DNA of 64,000 nucleotides from Paenarthrobacter ilicis (GTDB lineage Bacteria; Actinomycetota; Actinomycetes; Actinomycetales; Micrococcaceae). The notes below the pieces were generated by a model. That model was not told the DNA's origin, searched no databases, and worked only from the letters and a program-made list of their open reading frames with translations. Positions 1 through 8,869 of this stretch are shown piece after piece. A program made the translations under genes and the position numbers. Each line of letters begins with the position of its first letter. Positions within the stretch are counted from its first letter, which is position 1. The stretch lies in the NCBI RefSeq assembly GCF_016907545.1, contig NZ_JAFBCD010000001.1, positions 1,302,001-1,366,000 on the forward strand. Reading direction: 5' to 3'.

Positions 1-807
1 GCCCTGGCCAACAGGGAGCCCACAGCCTGCCGCCAACTCGATCCGCGGACGCACGCCGCAGGAGAGCACCAGCAAGTCACCGTCGATCGCGGACCCGTCG
101 TCAAGGAGCAGCGCGGAGAAGGATCCGCCGGGGCCGGCGGTCTCCACCCCGGTGGAGCGGGCATTGCCGGCCATGCGGACACCGCCCGCGCGCATGCTTG
201 CCGTCAGGACCGATCCGCTGCCCCGGTCGATGCTGCGGCCCAACGGAAACCGCCCATTGTGCACCACCGTTGCCCGGGCGCCCTCCTCCGCTGCGGCCAA
301 GGCGGTCTCCAGGCCCAGGACCCCGCCGCCCAACACCACAATGCGCTGACCGGCGGAAACTGCTGTGCGCAGCACCTCTGCGTCGTGAAGGTCCCGCAGG
401 GTGGTGACGCCGGGAGGCAGGACGGGGTGGGCCGGATCAGGATTCAGTCCGGTGAGGTTGGGGATGACAGGGCGGGAACCGGTGGCGAAAACCAGCCGAT
501 CGTAGTGCTCGGTGGCCCCGTCGGAGAGGACCACGTTCTGCCGGGCACGGTCGATCCGTTTCACTTCCACGCCCAACCGCACCTGGACGCCGTCGGACTC
601 CAACTCAGCGGCGTCCGCCATGGCGAGGGCCGCCGCCGAGGTGCGGCCGACGCCCAGTTCGGCAACCATCACACGGTTGTACGCGGCCTCGGCTTCTTGT
701 CCTACAACCAGGAGCTGGACCAGGCCGGAACGAACGGACGGAAGGAGTTCATCCACCAAGCGGGAAGCCACGGGGCCAAATCCCACAACAACAATGCGCT
801 CACTCAC
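1..807 (-). CDS. FAD-dependent NAD(P)-oxidoreductase, NirB/NasB-like N-terminal part (partial)
   Basis: Only the first 269 codons are present; the gene runs off the left edge. The N-terminus VVVGFGPVASRL is a Rossmann FAD-binding loop, and a second dinucleotide loop IVVLGGGVLGLETALAAAEE follows about 145 residues in. With FATGSRP between them, this is the pyridine nucleotide-disulphide oxidoreductase fold found at the N-terminus of NAD(P)H nitrite reductases and of the electron-donating subunit of assimilatory nitrate reductases. I chose the GTG at 807 because AAGGAGG lies just upstream and the start overlaps the nitrate reductase stop by 4 bases, which suggests translational coupling. The likely role is to pass NAD(P)H electrons to nitrate or nitrite reduction. 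Whether it is a full NirB (with sirohaem/4Fe-4S domains) or a short NasB cannot be decided because the C-terminus lies outside. Confidence 0.82.
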   Translation of the reverse strand, partial: MSERIVVVGFGPVASRLVDELLPSVRSGLVQLLVVGQEAEAAYNRVMVAELGVGRTSAAALAMADAAELESDGVQVRLGVEVKRIDRARQNVVLSDGATEHYDRLVFATGSRPVIPNLTGLNPDPAHPVLPPGVTTLRDLHDAEVLRTAVSAGQRIVVLGGGVLGLETALAAAEEGARATVVHNGRFPLGRSIDRGSGSVLTASMRAGGVRMAGNARSTGVETAGPGGSFSALLLDDGSAIDGDLLVLSCGVRPRIELAAGCGLPVGQG

Positions 808-2993
808 AATGCCTCCTTGGCGTTGGGAAGGGCTCCGGCAGCTACCGGTACGGGCGCGGCAACCGCACGCCGGACCCATACCCTGCTGGTCTTGAATTCG
901 GGCATCCCGGAGATCGGGTCGGTCGCAGCTTCCGTGAGCCTGTTGGCGTTTTCGTGGCCCGGAAAGTGGAAGGGCAGGAACACGGTGTCGGGCCGGACGG
1001 TGGTGCTGAGCTCTGCGCGGCAGAGGACCTCGCCCCGGTCATTGACCACGGTGGCGTAGTCGCCGTCGGCAATGCCGCGGGAGGCCGCCGTCGAGGGGTG
1101 CATGACCAGCCGGGCCTGGGGCTGGGCGGACAACAGTTCGCTGACGCGCCTGGTCTGGGCCCCGGATTGATAGTGCTCCAGCAACCTGCCGGTAGCGAGG
1201 GACAGCGAATCGTCGGCGTAGGAGCGGGCGGCCCGCTTGGACGGGGTGACGGGCACCAGCACGGCACGGCCGTCGGCATGGGCAAACCCGTCAGTGAAAA
1301 GCCGAGGAGTTCCGGTGGAGCCTGCGGGGAAGGGCCAGTAGGCGGCCTCGCCGCGGTCCAGCATGGCGTAGTCGATTCCCGAGTAGTCGGCCAGGCCTCC
1401 GGCGGAGGCCAGGCGCAGCTCTTCGAAAACGGTCTCCGGGTCATCGCTGAACGTGGAGGGGGCGTCCAGGCGCTCGGCCAGGCGTGCCATGAGCCACAGC
1501 TCGCTGCGGACGCCCGGGGGAGGCGTCAGCGCTTGACGACGCCGGATCACCCGCCCTTCGAGGTTGGTCAAGGTGCCTTCCTCTTCCGCCCACTGCGTGA
1601 CCGGCAGGACGAGGTCGGCTTCGGCGGCGGTCTCCGACATGAAGAAGTCGCACACCACCAGGAAGTCCAGGCTGCGCAGGCCCCGGATGACGGCGTTGGT
1701 GTCGGGGGCGGATACCACCACGTTGGCGCCGTGAACGAAGAGGCAATGGACGCCGTCGGGCTGTCCCAGTGACGCAAGAAGTTCGACGGCGGGCAGGCCA
1801 GGTCCCGGGATCAGCGACTCCTCGATTCCCCACACCGAGGCAACGTGTGCCCGGGCGGCGGGATCGGTGATCTTGCGGTAGCCCGGAAGCTGATCGGCCT
1901 TTTGGCCGTGCTCGCGGCCACCCTGCCCGTTTCCCTGGCCGGTGAGGGTTCCATAGCCGCTGCGGGCCGAGCCGGGCAGGCCAAGGAGCAGGCTGAGGTT
2001 GATGGCGGCCGTGGCAGTGTCCGTGCCGTCCACGTGTTGCTCCACGCCGCGGCCGCTGAGGATGTAACTGCCACCGCTGCGGGCGCCCTCTGCCAGGCGC
2101 CGGGCCGTTTCCCTGATGAGGCCGGCAGGCACGCCCGTGATGGTTTGCACGCGCTCCGGCCAGAAGGCGCTGAGGCTGCGTACCACTGCCGGGTAGCCCT
2201 TGGTGCGCGCAGCGATGAACTCTGCATCCACCAAGCCCTCGTGCACCACAACGTGGGAGATGCCCAGCAGCAGTGCCAAATCGGTGCCGGGGGTCGGCTG
2301 CAAGTGGAGGCCGCCGCCGTCGGCCGTGAACTCCGCAGTGGCGGAGCGGCGGGGGTCCACTACGATCAGTCCGCCGGCGTCGCGTGCTCCCCGGAGGTGT
2401 TGGACGAACGGCGGCATGGTCTCTGCCACGTTGGAACCGAGCATGAGGATTACCGATGCTGAGTCCAGGTCTGTCACGGGGAAGGGGAGTCCGCGGTCCA
2501 CCCCGAAGGCGCGGTTGCCGGCGGCAGCAGCGGAGGACATGCAGAACCGGCCGTTGTAGTCGATGCGGGAGGTCCGCAGGGCAAGCCGGGCGAATTTGCC
2601 CAGCATGTACGCCTTCTCGTTGGTGAGGCCTCCGCCGCCGAAGACCCCAACGGCGTCCGGCCCGAACCGGCGCTGGGTGTCCTTGACGGCTGCGGTGACC
2701 AGCATCAACGCCTGGTCCCAGGAGATCGGCTGGTGGACGCCGTCGGATCCTTTGAGCATCGGCTCGGTGACCCTGCCGGTGTGGCGCAGCAACGACGCCG
2801 AAGTCCAGCCCTTGCGGCACAGCCCGCCCTTGTTGGTGGGAAAGTCGCGTCCGGATACTTCAAGCGGAGCGGCAGGCTGGCTTGCGTCTGTCTCCGGTGC
2901 GGGGACGGCCCCCGCCGCGGGTGCGGCGGGGGTCAGCGTCATGGCGCACTGGAGGGCGCAGTAGGGGCAGTGGGTTTCGGCGCCGTGGGGCAT
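804..2993 (-). CDS. Assimilatory nitrate reductase catalytic subunit (molybdopterin oxidoreductase)
   Basis: A 729-residue protein with the 4Fe-4S cluster motif CPYCALQC at residues 9-16 and a following GGLCRKGW that supplies the fourth Cys. The large molybdopterin-binding domain follows, including GRFCMSSAAAAGNRAFG and FFMSETAAEADLVLPVTQWA. The C-terminal molybdopterin-dinucleotide-binding domain contains the family motif LATGRLLEHYQSGAQTRR. Size and lack of a twin-arginine signal fit the cytoplasmic NasA/NasC assimilatory nitrate reductases, which reduce nitrate to nitrite using a separate electron-donor protein. The ATG at 2993 directly follows the narK stop with no gap, and the 3' end overlaps the FAD oxidoreductase. 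So narK, reductase and FAD protein form one operon. Other molybdopterin enzymes such as formate dehydrogenase share the fold, but the narK neighbour makes nitrate the best guess. Confidence 0.88.
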   Translation of the reverse strand: MPHGAETHCPYCALQCAMTLTPAAPAAGAVPAPETDASQPAAPLEVSGRDFPTNKGGLCRKGWTSASLLRHTGRVTEPMLKGSDGVHQPISWDQALMLVTAAVKDTQRRFGPDAVGVFGGGGLTNEKAYMLGKFARLALRTSRIDYNGRFCMSSAAAAGNRAFGVDRGLPFPVTDLDSASVILMLGSNVAETMPPFVQHLRGARDAGGLIVVDPRRSATAEFTADGGGLHLQPTPGTDLALLLGISHVVVHEGLVDAEFIAARTKGYPAVVRSLSAFWPERVQTITGVPAGLIRETARRLAEGARSGGSYILSGRGVEQHVDGTDTATAAINLSLLLGLPGSARSGYGTLTGQGNGQGGREHGQKADQLPGYRKITDPAARAHVASVWGIEESLIPGPGLPAVELLASLGQPDGVHCLFVHGANVVVSAPDTNAVIRGLRSLDFLVVCDFFMSETAAEADLVLPVTQWAEEEGTLTNLEGRVIRRRQALTPPPGVRSELWLMARLAERLDAPSTFSDDPETVFEELRLASAGGLADYSGIDYAMLDRGEAAYWPFPAGSTGTPRLFTDGFAHADGRAVLVPVTPSKRAARSYADDSLSLATGRLLEHYQSGAQTRRVSELLSAQPQARLVMHPSTAASRGIADGDYATVVNDRGEVLCRAELSTTVRPDTVFLPFHFPGHENANRLTEAATDPISGMPEFKTSRVWVRRAVAAPVPVAAGALPNAKEAL

Positions 2994-4406
2994 CTAGATG
3001 TGTCCGATCGTGTTGCGCTGCCGGGCGGGGCGGATGTAGCAGATCCAGCAAACGGCGAGCATCAGGACGTAGGCTCCAACGAATCCGTAGAACGCCGGGG
3101 TGTAGGAGCCGCTTGCAGTGTTGGAGGCGTTCAGCACCTGCGGGATCACGAATCCGCCGTAGGCGCCGATCGCGGAGATCAGGCCCAGGGAGGACGCGGC
3201 CAGGCGTGCGGTGGCTGCGCTGCTTGCGCCGTTGCGTGCCGCGCGGCTGGACGTGGCAAAGATGACCGGGATCATGCGGTAGGTTGCGCCGTTTCCGAAG
3301 CCGCTGGCCAGGAAGAGCAGGAGGAACAGGGAGAGGAAGAGCCAGAAGTTCTTCAGCGGCAGCGTCCAGATCATGGTGAGGGTGATGATGGCCATGGACG
3401 CGAAGGACATGATGGTCATCCGTGCGCCGCCCATCCGGTCAGCCATGCGTCCGCCATAGGGGCGGGCCAGGGAGCCAACCAGCGGACCAAGGAAGGCCAG
3501 GGAGAGCGCCACTGCGCCGACGTGGATGGAGGAGAAATCCGGGAAGTAGTCCTTGATCAGCTTGGGGAAGACTCCGGCAAAGCCGATGAAGGAGCCAAAG
3601 GTGCCGATGTACAGGAACGCCATGACCCACAGGTGCGGTTCCTTGAGGGCGGCCAGTGAACCGGCCACATCTCCCTTGGCGCTGGTGAGGTTGTTCATGT
3701 ACTTGTAGGCACCGAACGCGGCGACGATGATCAGCGGAATCCAGATGATGCCTGCCATGGGCAGGTTGACGGTGCCGGCAGCCAGCAGGGTAATGGCGAT
3801 GGGCACAACAAGCTGCGCGACGGCGGCACCCAGGTTTCCGCCCGCGGCGTTCAGGCCCAGGGCCCAGCCTTTTTCCCGGGCCGGGTAGAAGAAGGTGATG
3901 TTGGCCATGGAGCTCGCGAAGTTACCGCCACCGAAACCAGCCAGGGCAGCGATCAGGAGCATCACGCCGAAGGGTGTTTCCGGGTTGGAGACGCAGAGAG
4001 CCAGGCCCGTTGTGGGGATGAGGAGCAGCAGCGCGGAGACGATGGTCCAGTTGCGGCCGCCGAACTTGGGGACCATGAAGGTGTAGGGAATCCGCAGCGT
4101 TGCACCCACCAGGCTGGGGATGGAGATGAGCCAGAAAATCTGGTTGGTGTCGAAGCGGAAACCTGCTGCGGGGAGCTGGACCACCACAATGGACCACAGC
4201 TGCCAGACGACGAATCCGAGGAATTCAGCAAAGATGGACCAGTAGAGGTTGCGCTTGGCGATGGTCCGGCCTTCGGCTTCCCACTGGCCTTTGTCCTCCG
4301 CGTCCCAGTTGGCGATCCAACGGCCGGGGCGGTGCTCGAGGGTGGGGGCGACGGTGGCAGAAGACTGGGCGGGTGCCAGTTCATCTGCGGAGCGGTCAAC
4401 AGTCAC
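2994..4406 (-). CDS. narK: NarK-family nitrate/nitrite transporter (MFS)
   Basis: A 470-residue, roughly 12-helix membrane protein. Visible NarK features are the N-terminal NLYWSIFAEFLGFVVWQLWS, the nitrate-signature-like GFGGGNFASSMANITFFYP and a second FGNGATYRMIPVIF stretch; these glycine-rich signatures are typical of nitrate/nitrite porters. It probably brings nitrate in for the reductase encoded immediately downstream. The open frame extends upstream to 4559, but I place the start at the GTG at 4406 (residues MTVDRSADELAP). AAGGAGC sits 6 bases before it, while the upstream extension has no ribosome site and a non-membrane, low-quality composition. It is the first gene of the nitrate assimilation operon. 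Confidence 0.92.
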   Translation of the reverse strand: MTVDRSADELAPAQSSATVAPTLEHRPGRWIANWDAEDKGQWEAEGRTIAKRNLYWSIFAEFLGFVVWQLWSIVVVQLPAAGFRFDTNQIFWLISIPSLVGATLRIPYTFMVPKFGGRNWTIVSALLLLIPTTGLALCVSNPETPFGVMLLIAALAGFGGGNFASSMANITFFYPAREKGWALGLNAAGGNLGAAVAQLVVPIAITLLAAGTVNLPMAGIIWIPLIIVAAFGAYKYMNNLTSAKGDVAGSLAALKEPHLWVMAFLYIGTFGSFIGFAGVFPKLIKDYFPDFSSIHVGAVALSLAFLGPLVGSLARPYGGRMADRMGGARMTIMSFASMAIITLTMIWTLPLKNFWLFLSLFLLLFLASGFGNGATYRMIPVIFATSSRAARNGASSAATARLAASSLGLISAIGAYGGFVIPQVLNASNTASGSYTPAFYGFVGAYVLMLAVCWICYIRPARQRNTIGHI

Positions 4407-4670
4407 GGAAGTGCTCCTTGATGGGGGATGGTGTCCTTCCAAGGTAGGCAGGGCGCATTTCGCGGATGGTCGCCGTTTGTAAACGTGCTGTGACATTTCC
4501 CTATCGGCGGGGTCACCGGCGCGTGAGGCCACGGTGAGGTAGTGTGGCGCCGACCACATATTGGGATTTCTCCATGTGTCCGCATTGTGGACCTGGTTGT
4601 CCAGTCAGTGGACACCGGGAACTATTATTGAACTCTCGAATAATCCATGTGAATGAAAGCTGCAAATTAC
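4407..4670. promoter_or_regulatory. Divergent intergenic region between narK and the MHS transporter, with two inverted repeats
   Basis: This 264-base region must hold both promoters. Two perfect inverted repeats are visible: TGTCCA/TGGACA with a 5-base spacer at 4598-4614, and ATTATT/AATAAT with a 9-base spacer at 4624-4644, close to the start of the plus-strand transporter. Either could be an operator. A TGTAAAC...GTGACA stretch at 4478-4495 has the general look of nitrogen-regulator half-sites on the narK side but does not match a GlnR box well. No function is shown. Confidence 0.35.
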
Positions 4671-6083
4671 ATGTCTTCCACAGCACCATCCAAGGAAGGC
4701 GAGTCCACTCAGCCAGTGAACTCGCGCGGACGGGTGATCTTCGCCAGCATGATCGGCACGACCATCGAGTTCTATGACTTCTACGTTTACGCAACCGCTT
4801 CAGTGCTGGTCTTCCCTAAGCTGTTCTTTCCGAACGCCACAGACATCAATGCCCTCCTCAGTGCCTTCGCAATCTTCGGCGTGGCGTTCGTAGCCCGGCC
4901 TGTTGGTGCGATCGTCTTTGGACACTTCGGTGACAAATTTGGCCGGAAGGGCACCCTGGTGGCGTCGTTGCTGACCATGGGTATTGCAACGTTCCTCATA
5001 GGGCTCCTACCCACGGCCACCGTTGCAGGCTGGGCACTTCTGGCGCCGCTGCTACTGGTGGTTCTCCGGTTCTGCCAAGGCCTCGCCCTGGGTGGCGAGT
5101 GGTCAGGCGCCGCTCTCCTTGCAACGGAGAATGCGCCTGCGGGTAAGCGTGCGGTCTACGGAACATTCCCCCAGCTGGGAGCACCTATCGGTTTTATCAT
5201 CGCCAACCTGATCTTCATCTGGATGCGCGGAACCCTCACGGATCAGCAGTTCATGGACTGGGGCTGGCGCGTGCCGTTCCTGCTCAGTGCCGTTCTGGTC
5301 ATCGTGGGCCTCTACGTCAGGCTCAAGCTGGTGGAAAGCGCATCTTTCAGCAAGGTCATCGAACAGGACAAAGTCCAGAAGCTGCCGCTCGGCGCCACCC
5401 TGAAGAATCACTGGCGCCCCGTCTTGGCGGGCACCTTCATCATGTTGGCAACCTACGTGCTCTTCTACATCATGACGTCGTTCACACTGACGTTTGGCAA
5501 GGCGCCTTCGTCGCTTGAAGCTGCCAAGGCGGCCGCTGAAAAGTCCGGCAAGCCCATGACCCAGGCCCAGATGGATTCCTTCGTTCCTGGCCTGGGGATA
5601 CCTGAGAACCAGTTCCTGTGGATGCTGATCATTGGTGTGGTCTTCTTCGGAATCTTCACTGTGGTGTCCGGGCCGCTCGCTGAAAAGTGGGGCCGCCGCA
5701 AATTCCTGTTGGGCGTGACAGCGGGGATCTTCGTCTTCGGTGCCCTTTGGTTCGCAATGTTTGGTCCCGGCCAGGCAGCTGCCATGGTGGGCCTCCTTGT
5801 TGGCTTCACGCTGATGGGCCTGACGTTTGGTCCCATGGCGGCCATCCTGCCCGAGCTGTTCCCGGCCAACGTCCGCTACACGGGTTCGGCGATTGCCTAC
5901 AACCTCTCGTCCGTCCTCGGCGCGGCACCGGCGTCGTTCATCGCCATTGCGCTCTGGCAGCTGGGCGAGGGTTCAACCGCTTGGGTGGGCGCTTACATGG
6001 CGCTCGCAGCGGTGCTGACGTTCATCGCGCTGTGGCTCAGCCGCGAAACCAAGAACACTGACTACGAGAACAACGTGGCCTAG
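4671..6083 (+). CDS. MFS transporter, metabolite:H+ symporter (MHS) family
   Basis: About 470 residues with 12 predicted membrane helices. The N-terminal motif MIGTTIEFYDFYVYATASVL and the loop GHFGDKFGRKGTL, followed by FCQGLALGGEWSGAALLATE, are hallmarks of the MHS subfamily (ShiA/ProP/KgtP-like), which take up organic acids, osmolytes or shikimate with protons. The substrate cannot be read from the sequence. The ATG at 4671 gives MSSTAPSKEG; an in-frame ATG at 4653 would add six residues. Neither has a strong ribosome site, so the start is uncertain. The gene is divergent from narK and ends in front of a strong hairpin shared with the convergent carboxylase gene, so it is probably monocistronic. 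Confidence 0.9.
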   Translation: MSSTAPSKEGESTQPVNSRGRVIFASMIGTTIEFYDFYVYATASVLVFPKLFFPNATDINALLSAFAIFGVAFVARPVGAIVFGHFGDKFGRKGTLVASLLTMGIATFLIGLLPTATVAGWALLAPLLLVVLRFCQGLALGGEWSGAALLATENAPAGKRAVYGTFPQLGAPIGFIIANLIFIWMRGTLTDQQFMDWGWRVPFLLSAVLVIVGLYVRLKLVESASFSKVIEQDKVQKLPLGATLKNHWRPVLAGTFIMLATYVLFYIMTSFTLTFGKAPSSLEAAKAAAEKSGKPMTQAQMDSFVPGLGIPENQFLWMLIIGVVFFGIFTVVSGPLAEKWGRRKFLLGVTAGIFVFGALWFAMFGPGQAAAMVGLLVGFTLMGLTFGPMAAILPELFPANVRYTGSAIAYNLSSVLGAAPASFIAIALWQLGEGSTAWVGAYMALAAVLTFIALWLSRETKNTDYENNVA

Positions 6084-6092
6084 CAAGCGTTA

Positions 6093-6135
6093 ACGACGGC
6101 GGCTCCGCACCTTCCCGGTGCGGAGCCGCCGTCGT
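6093..6135. terminator. Bidirectional hairpin terminator between convergent genes
   Basis: A perfect 19-bp stem (6093-6111 pairing with 6117-6135) with a 5-base loop TTCCC lies between the stop of the MHS transporter and the stop of the convergent carboxylase alpha gene. The right arm is followed by GTTT-like sequence, only weakly T-rich, as is common in high-GC actinobacteria. The position 10 bases after one stop and 15 before the other supports termination of both transcripts. Confidence 0.8.
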
Positions 6136-6149
6136 TTGGCGCTGTGTTC

Positions 6150-7961
6150 TTAGTCCTCGATGGTGGCGATGACAGCGCCCGCAGCAACGGTCTCTCCGGC
6201 CTTGGCCGTGAGGCCCGTGACCGTGCCCGACTTGTGCGCGGTGAGGGGCTGCTCCATCTTCATGGCCTCGAGCACCACGATCAGGTCGCCTTCGGCAACC
6301 ACATCACCCTCGGCGGCGGCCACCTTGACGATGGTGCCCTGCATGGGGGAGGTCAGCGCGTTTCCACCGGCAGCCGCTGCCTGCGCGCCGCCGGAGCGGG
6401 CACGCTTCTTGGACTTGCCGGTCTTGGCGCTGCCCGCGGAAGCCGCAGCAATGCCGCCGCCAAGGCCGGAGGGAAGTACCACTTCAAGGCGCTTGCCGCC
6501 TACCTCGACCACAACGCGCTGGCGATCCCCGGCGTCGGGCGTTTCCGTGCCGGTACCGGTGGCAGACCACGCCGGAATGTTGTTGACGAATTCGGTCTCG
6601 ATCCAGCGGGTGTGGACCGTGAACGGGCCCTCAGTCGGAGCGAAAGCGGGATCGGTCACTACTGCGAGGTCGAAGGGGATGACCGTGGGGATGCCCTCAA
6701 CAACCATCTCCTCCAAGGCCCGGCGGGAACGCTGGAGAGCTTGCTCGCGGGTTGCGCCGGTAACCACCAGCTTGGAAAGCATGGAGTCGAAGTTGCCGCT
6801 GATGACGTCGCCCTGCTCCACGCCCGAGTCCACGCGGACGCCGGGGCCCGTGGGGTTCTTGAGCGTGGCAATGGTGCCCGGAGCGGGCATGAAGTTGCGG
6901 CCCGGGTCCTCGCCGGTGATGCGGAATTCGAAGGAGTGCCCGCGTACTTCGGGATCGCCGTAGCCCAGGGCCTCGCCGCGGGCAATGCGGAACTGTTCCC
7001 GGACCAGGTCAATGCCGGTTACTTCTTCGGAGACGCAGTGCTCCACCTGGAGGCGGGTGTTGACCTCGAGGAAGGAAATGGTGCCGTCCTGGCCCACCAG
7101 GAACTCGCAGGTTCCGGCGCCAAGGTAGTTGGCTTCCTTGAGGATGGCCTTGGAGGACTCGTAGAGCCTCTGCACCTGGTCCTCGCTCAAGTACGGTGCC
7201 GGGGCCTCTTCAACGAGCTTCTGGTTGCGGCGCTGGAGAGAGCAGTCACGGGTGGAAACCACCACCACGTTGCCGAAAGAGTCGGCCAAGCACTGGGTTT
7301 CCACGTGGCGGGGAGCATCAAGGAAGCGCTCAATGAAGCATTCTCCGCGGCCGAAGGCAGCAGTGGCTTCGCGAACTGCGGACTCGTACAGCTCCGGGAT
7401 TTCTTCCATGGTGCGGGCAACCTTGATGCCGCGTCCGCCGCCGCCAAAGGCCGCCTTGATGGCTACGGGAAGGCCGAATTCCTCGGCGAACTTCAGGATT
7501 TCGTCCGCGGACTCCACGGGATCTGCCGTGCCGGGGACCAGGGGTGCGCCCACCTTTTCCGCGATGTGGCGGGCCTGGACCTTGTCACCCAAAGCCGAAA
7601 TTGCCTCGGGGGAGGGGCCGATCCAGGTGATGCCGGCTTCGATGACTTTGCTGGCAAACCCGGCGTTTTCGGCGAGGAAGCCGTATCCGGGGTGGATGGC
7701 GTCCGCACCGGATTGCTTGGCGACGTCAATGATCTTGTCCATCACCAGGTACGATTCCGCAGCGGTGTTGCCGCCCAGGGCGTAGGCTTCATCCGCCAGG
7801 CGGGCATGCAGGGCGTCACGGTCCGGATCTGCGTAGACGGCAACGGAGGCAATGCCCTCGTCCCGGGCAGCTCGGATGATGCGGACCGCGATTTCTCCGC
7901 GGTTGGCAATCAAGACCTTGGTAAGAGGGCTGGAAATGGGCTGCGCCGGGTTAGCTGACAA
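6150..7961 (-). CDS. Acetyl-/propionyl-CoA carboxylase alpha subunit (biotin carboxylase plus biotin carrier)
   Basis: A 603-residue two-domain chain. Residues 1-450 are biotin carboxylase: [20 protein letters not shown] at the start, the ATP-grasp glycine loop [28 protein letters not shown], and [12 protein letters not shown]. The last 75 residues are a biotinyl carrier domain with the attachment motif EAMKM near the C-terminus. It carboxylates biotin with ATP and bicarbonate and delivers it to a beta subunit such as the one at 16407-17990, making malonyl- or methylmalonyl-CoA for lipid synthesis. The TTG at 7961 is my start because AAGGAG lies 8 bases upstream and the protein then begins [15 protein letters not shown]. 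An ATG at 8018 is possible but has no ribosome site. A motif shared with the beta-subunit promoter lies at 8054-8072. Confidence 0.93.
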   Translation of the reverse strand: MSANPAQPISSPLTKVLIANRGEIAVRIIRAARDEGIASVAVYADPDRDALHARLADEAYALGGNTAAESYLVMDKIIDVAKQSGADAIHPGYGFLAENAGFASKVIEAGITWIGPSPEAISALGDKVQARHIAEKVGAPLVPGTADPVESADEILKFAEEFGLPVAIKAAFGGGGRGIKVARTMEEIPELYESAVREATAAFGRGECFIERFLDAPRHVETQCLADSFGNVVVVSTRDCSLQRRNQKLVEEAPAPYLSEDQVQRLYESSKAILKEANYLGAGTCEFLVGQDGTISFLEVNTRLQVEHCVSEEVTGIDLVREQFRIARGEALGYGDPEVRGHSFEFRITGEDPGRNFMPAPGTIATLKNPTGPGVRVDSGVEQGDVISGNFDSMLSKLVVTGATREQALQRSRRALEEMVVEGIPTVIPFDLAVVTDPAFAPTEGPFTVHTRWIETEFVNNIPAWSATGTGTETPDAGDRQRVVVEVGGKRLEVVLPSGLGGGIAAASAGSAKTGKSKKRARSGGAQAAAAGGNALTSPMQGTIVKVAAAEGDVVAEGDLIVVLEAMKMEQPLTAHKSGTVTGLTAKAGETVAAGAVIATIED

Positions 7962-8053
7962 GTTGTTGACTCCTTCTGTCCTTGAGGAGCCTAGCGCGGT
8001 TGTGAGGGTTCCGCCCATATTGATGGGGGATTCCGTGTGTGAGGACGGCTTCC

Positions 8054-8072
8054 TTTGTAGGGTTGCTACAAA
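8054..8072. promoter_or_regulatory. Inverted-repeat operator candidate upstream of the carboxylase alpha gene
   Basis: TTTGTAGGGTTGCTACAAA is a perfect 7-bp inverted repeat with a 5-base spacer, in the 117-base gap between maf and the carboxylase alpha gene, about 95 bases upstream of the chosen start. The core recurs almost exactly at 18121-18135, upstream of the carboxylase beta gene. This is a candidate operator for a common regulator of the two genes; the regulator is not identified here. Confidence 0.6.
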
Positions 8073-8078
8073 TCCAAA

Positions 8079-8750
8079 CTACTGGTCCTCAGCCACCCAC
8101 AATTCTGTGATTCCCACGTTCGCGTGAACCAGCAGCTCGCGCAGGGTGGAGATGGAGAGGCCCACGACCGCGTGCGGGTCACCCACAACCTTGCGGATAA
8201 ACGCTCCGCCCAGGCCATCGATGGTGAATGAGCCGGCACACTGCAGCGGTTCACCCGTGGCGATGTAGGCGTCAATTTCGTTCTCCAGCATGGGCGCAAA
8301 ATGGACTTCGGCGCTTGAGACGGCACCCACGGTGGCGCCGGTCCCTTCCGGTGCGTCACCGGCGTCGTCATCCTGGTCCGCGTCGGCGGCTGTATCCCTG
8401 CAGTCCACCAACCAGTGCCCGGTGTGCAGGACGCCTTGGGAGCCGCTCATGCGGAGCATGCGTTCTTTGGCCACCTCGGGGGTGTATGGCTTCCCGTGGG
8501 ATTCGCCGTCGAACTCGAACACGGAATCACAGCCGATCACCAGGGCGCCTTCGGCGTCAGGCAGTGATGCAACGGCTTCGGCCTTGGCCCGGGCCAGCAG
8601 TAAGGCGGTGTCGTGGGCGTCGGTCACGCCGTACCTGGCCTGGACCGCGTCTTCGTCCACGTCGGACACCAGGACCTGGTGGTGGATGCCGGCCTCGGTG
8701 AGGAGTTTGGTGCGGGCAGGGGACTGGGAAGCAAGAATCAGGCGGGTCAC
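8079..8750 (-). CDS. maf: Maf-family nucleoside triphosphate pyrophosphatase
   Basis: A 223-residue protein beginning LILASQSPARTKLLTEAG, the Maf phosphate-binding signature, with LARAKAEAVA and the central VIGCDSVFEFDGESHGKP loop. Maf proteins hydrolyse non-canonical or methylated nucleoside triphosphates, or dTTP/UTP, to monophosphates, and overproduction inhibits septation in Bacillus. An acidic insert (residues about 124-145, AADADQDDDAGDAPEGTGA) makes it longer than the usual 190-210 residues. It starts at GTG 8750. It lies upstream of the carboxylase alpha gene on the same strand, but the 117-base gap with an operator-like repeat suggests the carboxylase has its own promoter. Confidence 0.9.
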   Translation of the reverse strand: MTRLILASQSPARTKLLTEAGIHHQVLVSDVDEDAVQARYGVTDAHDTALLLARAKAEAVASLPDAEGALVIGCDSVFEFDGESHGKPYTPEVAKERMLRMSGSQGVLHTGHWLVDCRDTAADADQDDDAGDAPEGTGATVGAVSSAEVHFAPMLENEIDAYIATGEPLQCAGSFTIDGLGGAFIRKVVGDPHAVVGLSISTLRELLVHANVGITELWVAEDQ

Positions 8751-8768
8751 ACCCCCACCCTATTACGC

Positions 8769-8867
8769 CCCTCTCTCACATCCCGCCCCTTAAACACCGT
8801 TGCTCTCTCACTTGCCTGGAGCAAGTGAGAGAGCAACGGTGTTTTTGGGTGGTGATGTGAGAGAGGG
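8769..8867. repeat. Nested inverted repeat (hairpin within hairpin) between maf and the MMPL gene
   Basis: An inner perfect 24-bp stem (8792-8815 with 8821-8844, loop CTGGA) is flanked by a second perfect 14-bp inverted repeat (8769-8782 with 8854-8867, arms CCCTCTCTCACATC and GATGTGAGAGAGGG). The sequence GTGAGAGAG occurs in the right arms of both stems, so the element seems built from related units. It lies 3 bases beyond the MMPL stop and so can terminate that transcript. Its length and internal similarity look more like a dispersed intergenic repeat, which I cannot check from one window. Confidence 0.7.
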
Positions 8868-8869
8868 AC

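Noticed and set aside
4478..4495. TGTAAAC...GTGACA as a GlnR box for the nitrate operon.
   Set aside because: Half-sites do not match the GTnAC-n6-GnAAC pattern in order and spacing, so I did not annotate it as such.
4407..4559. An N-terminal extension of NarK to 4559.
   Set aside because: It lacks a ribosome site, reads as non-conserved sequence and would cover the divergent promoter region; GTG 4406 has AAGGAGC.
6144..7958. A 604-codon open frame on the plus strand opposite the carboxylase alpha gene.
   Set aside because: It mirrors the real gene in a high-GC region, has no recognisable domain, and the minus-strand protein has all biotin carboxylase motifs.
7962..8018. The ATG at 8018 as the carboxylase alpha start.
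   Set aside because: No ribosome site precedes it, while AAGGAG lies 8 bases before the TTG at 7961 and homologues begin near there.
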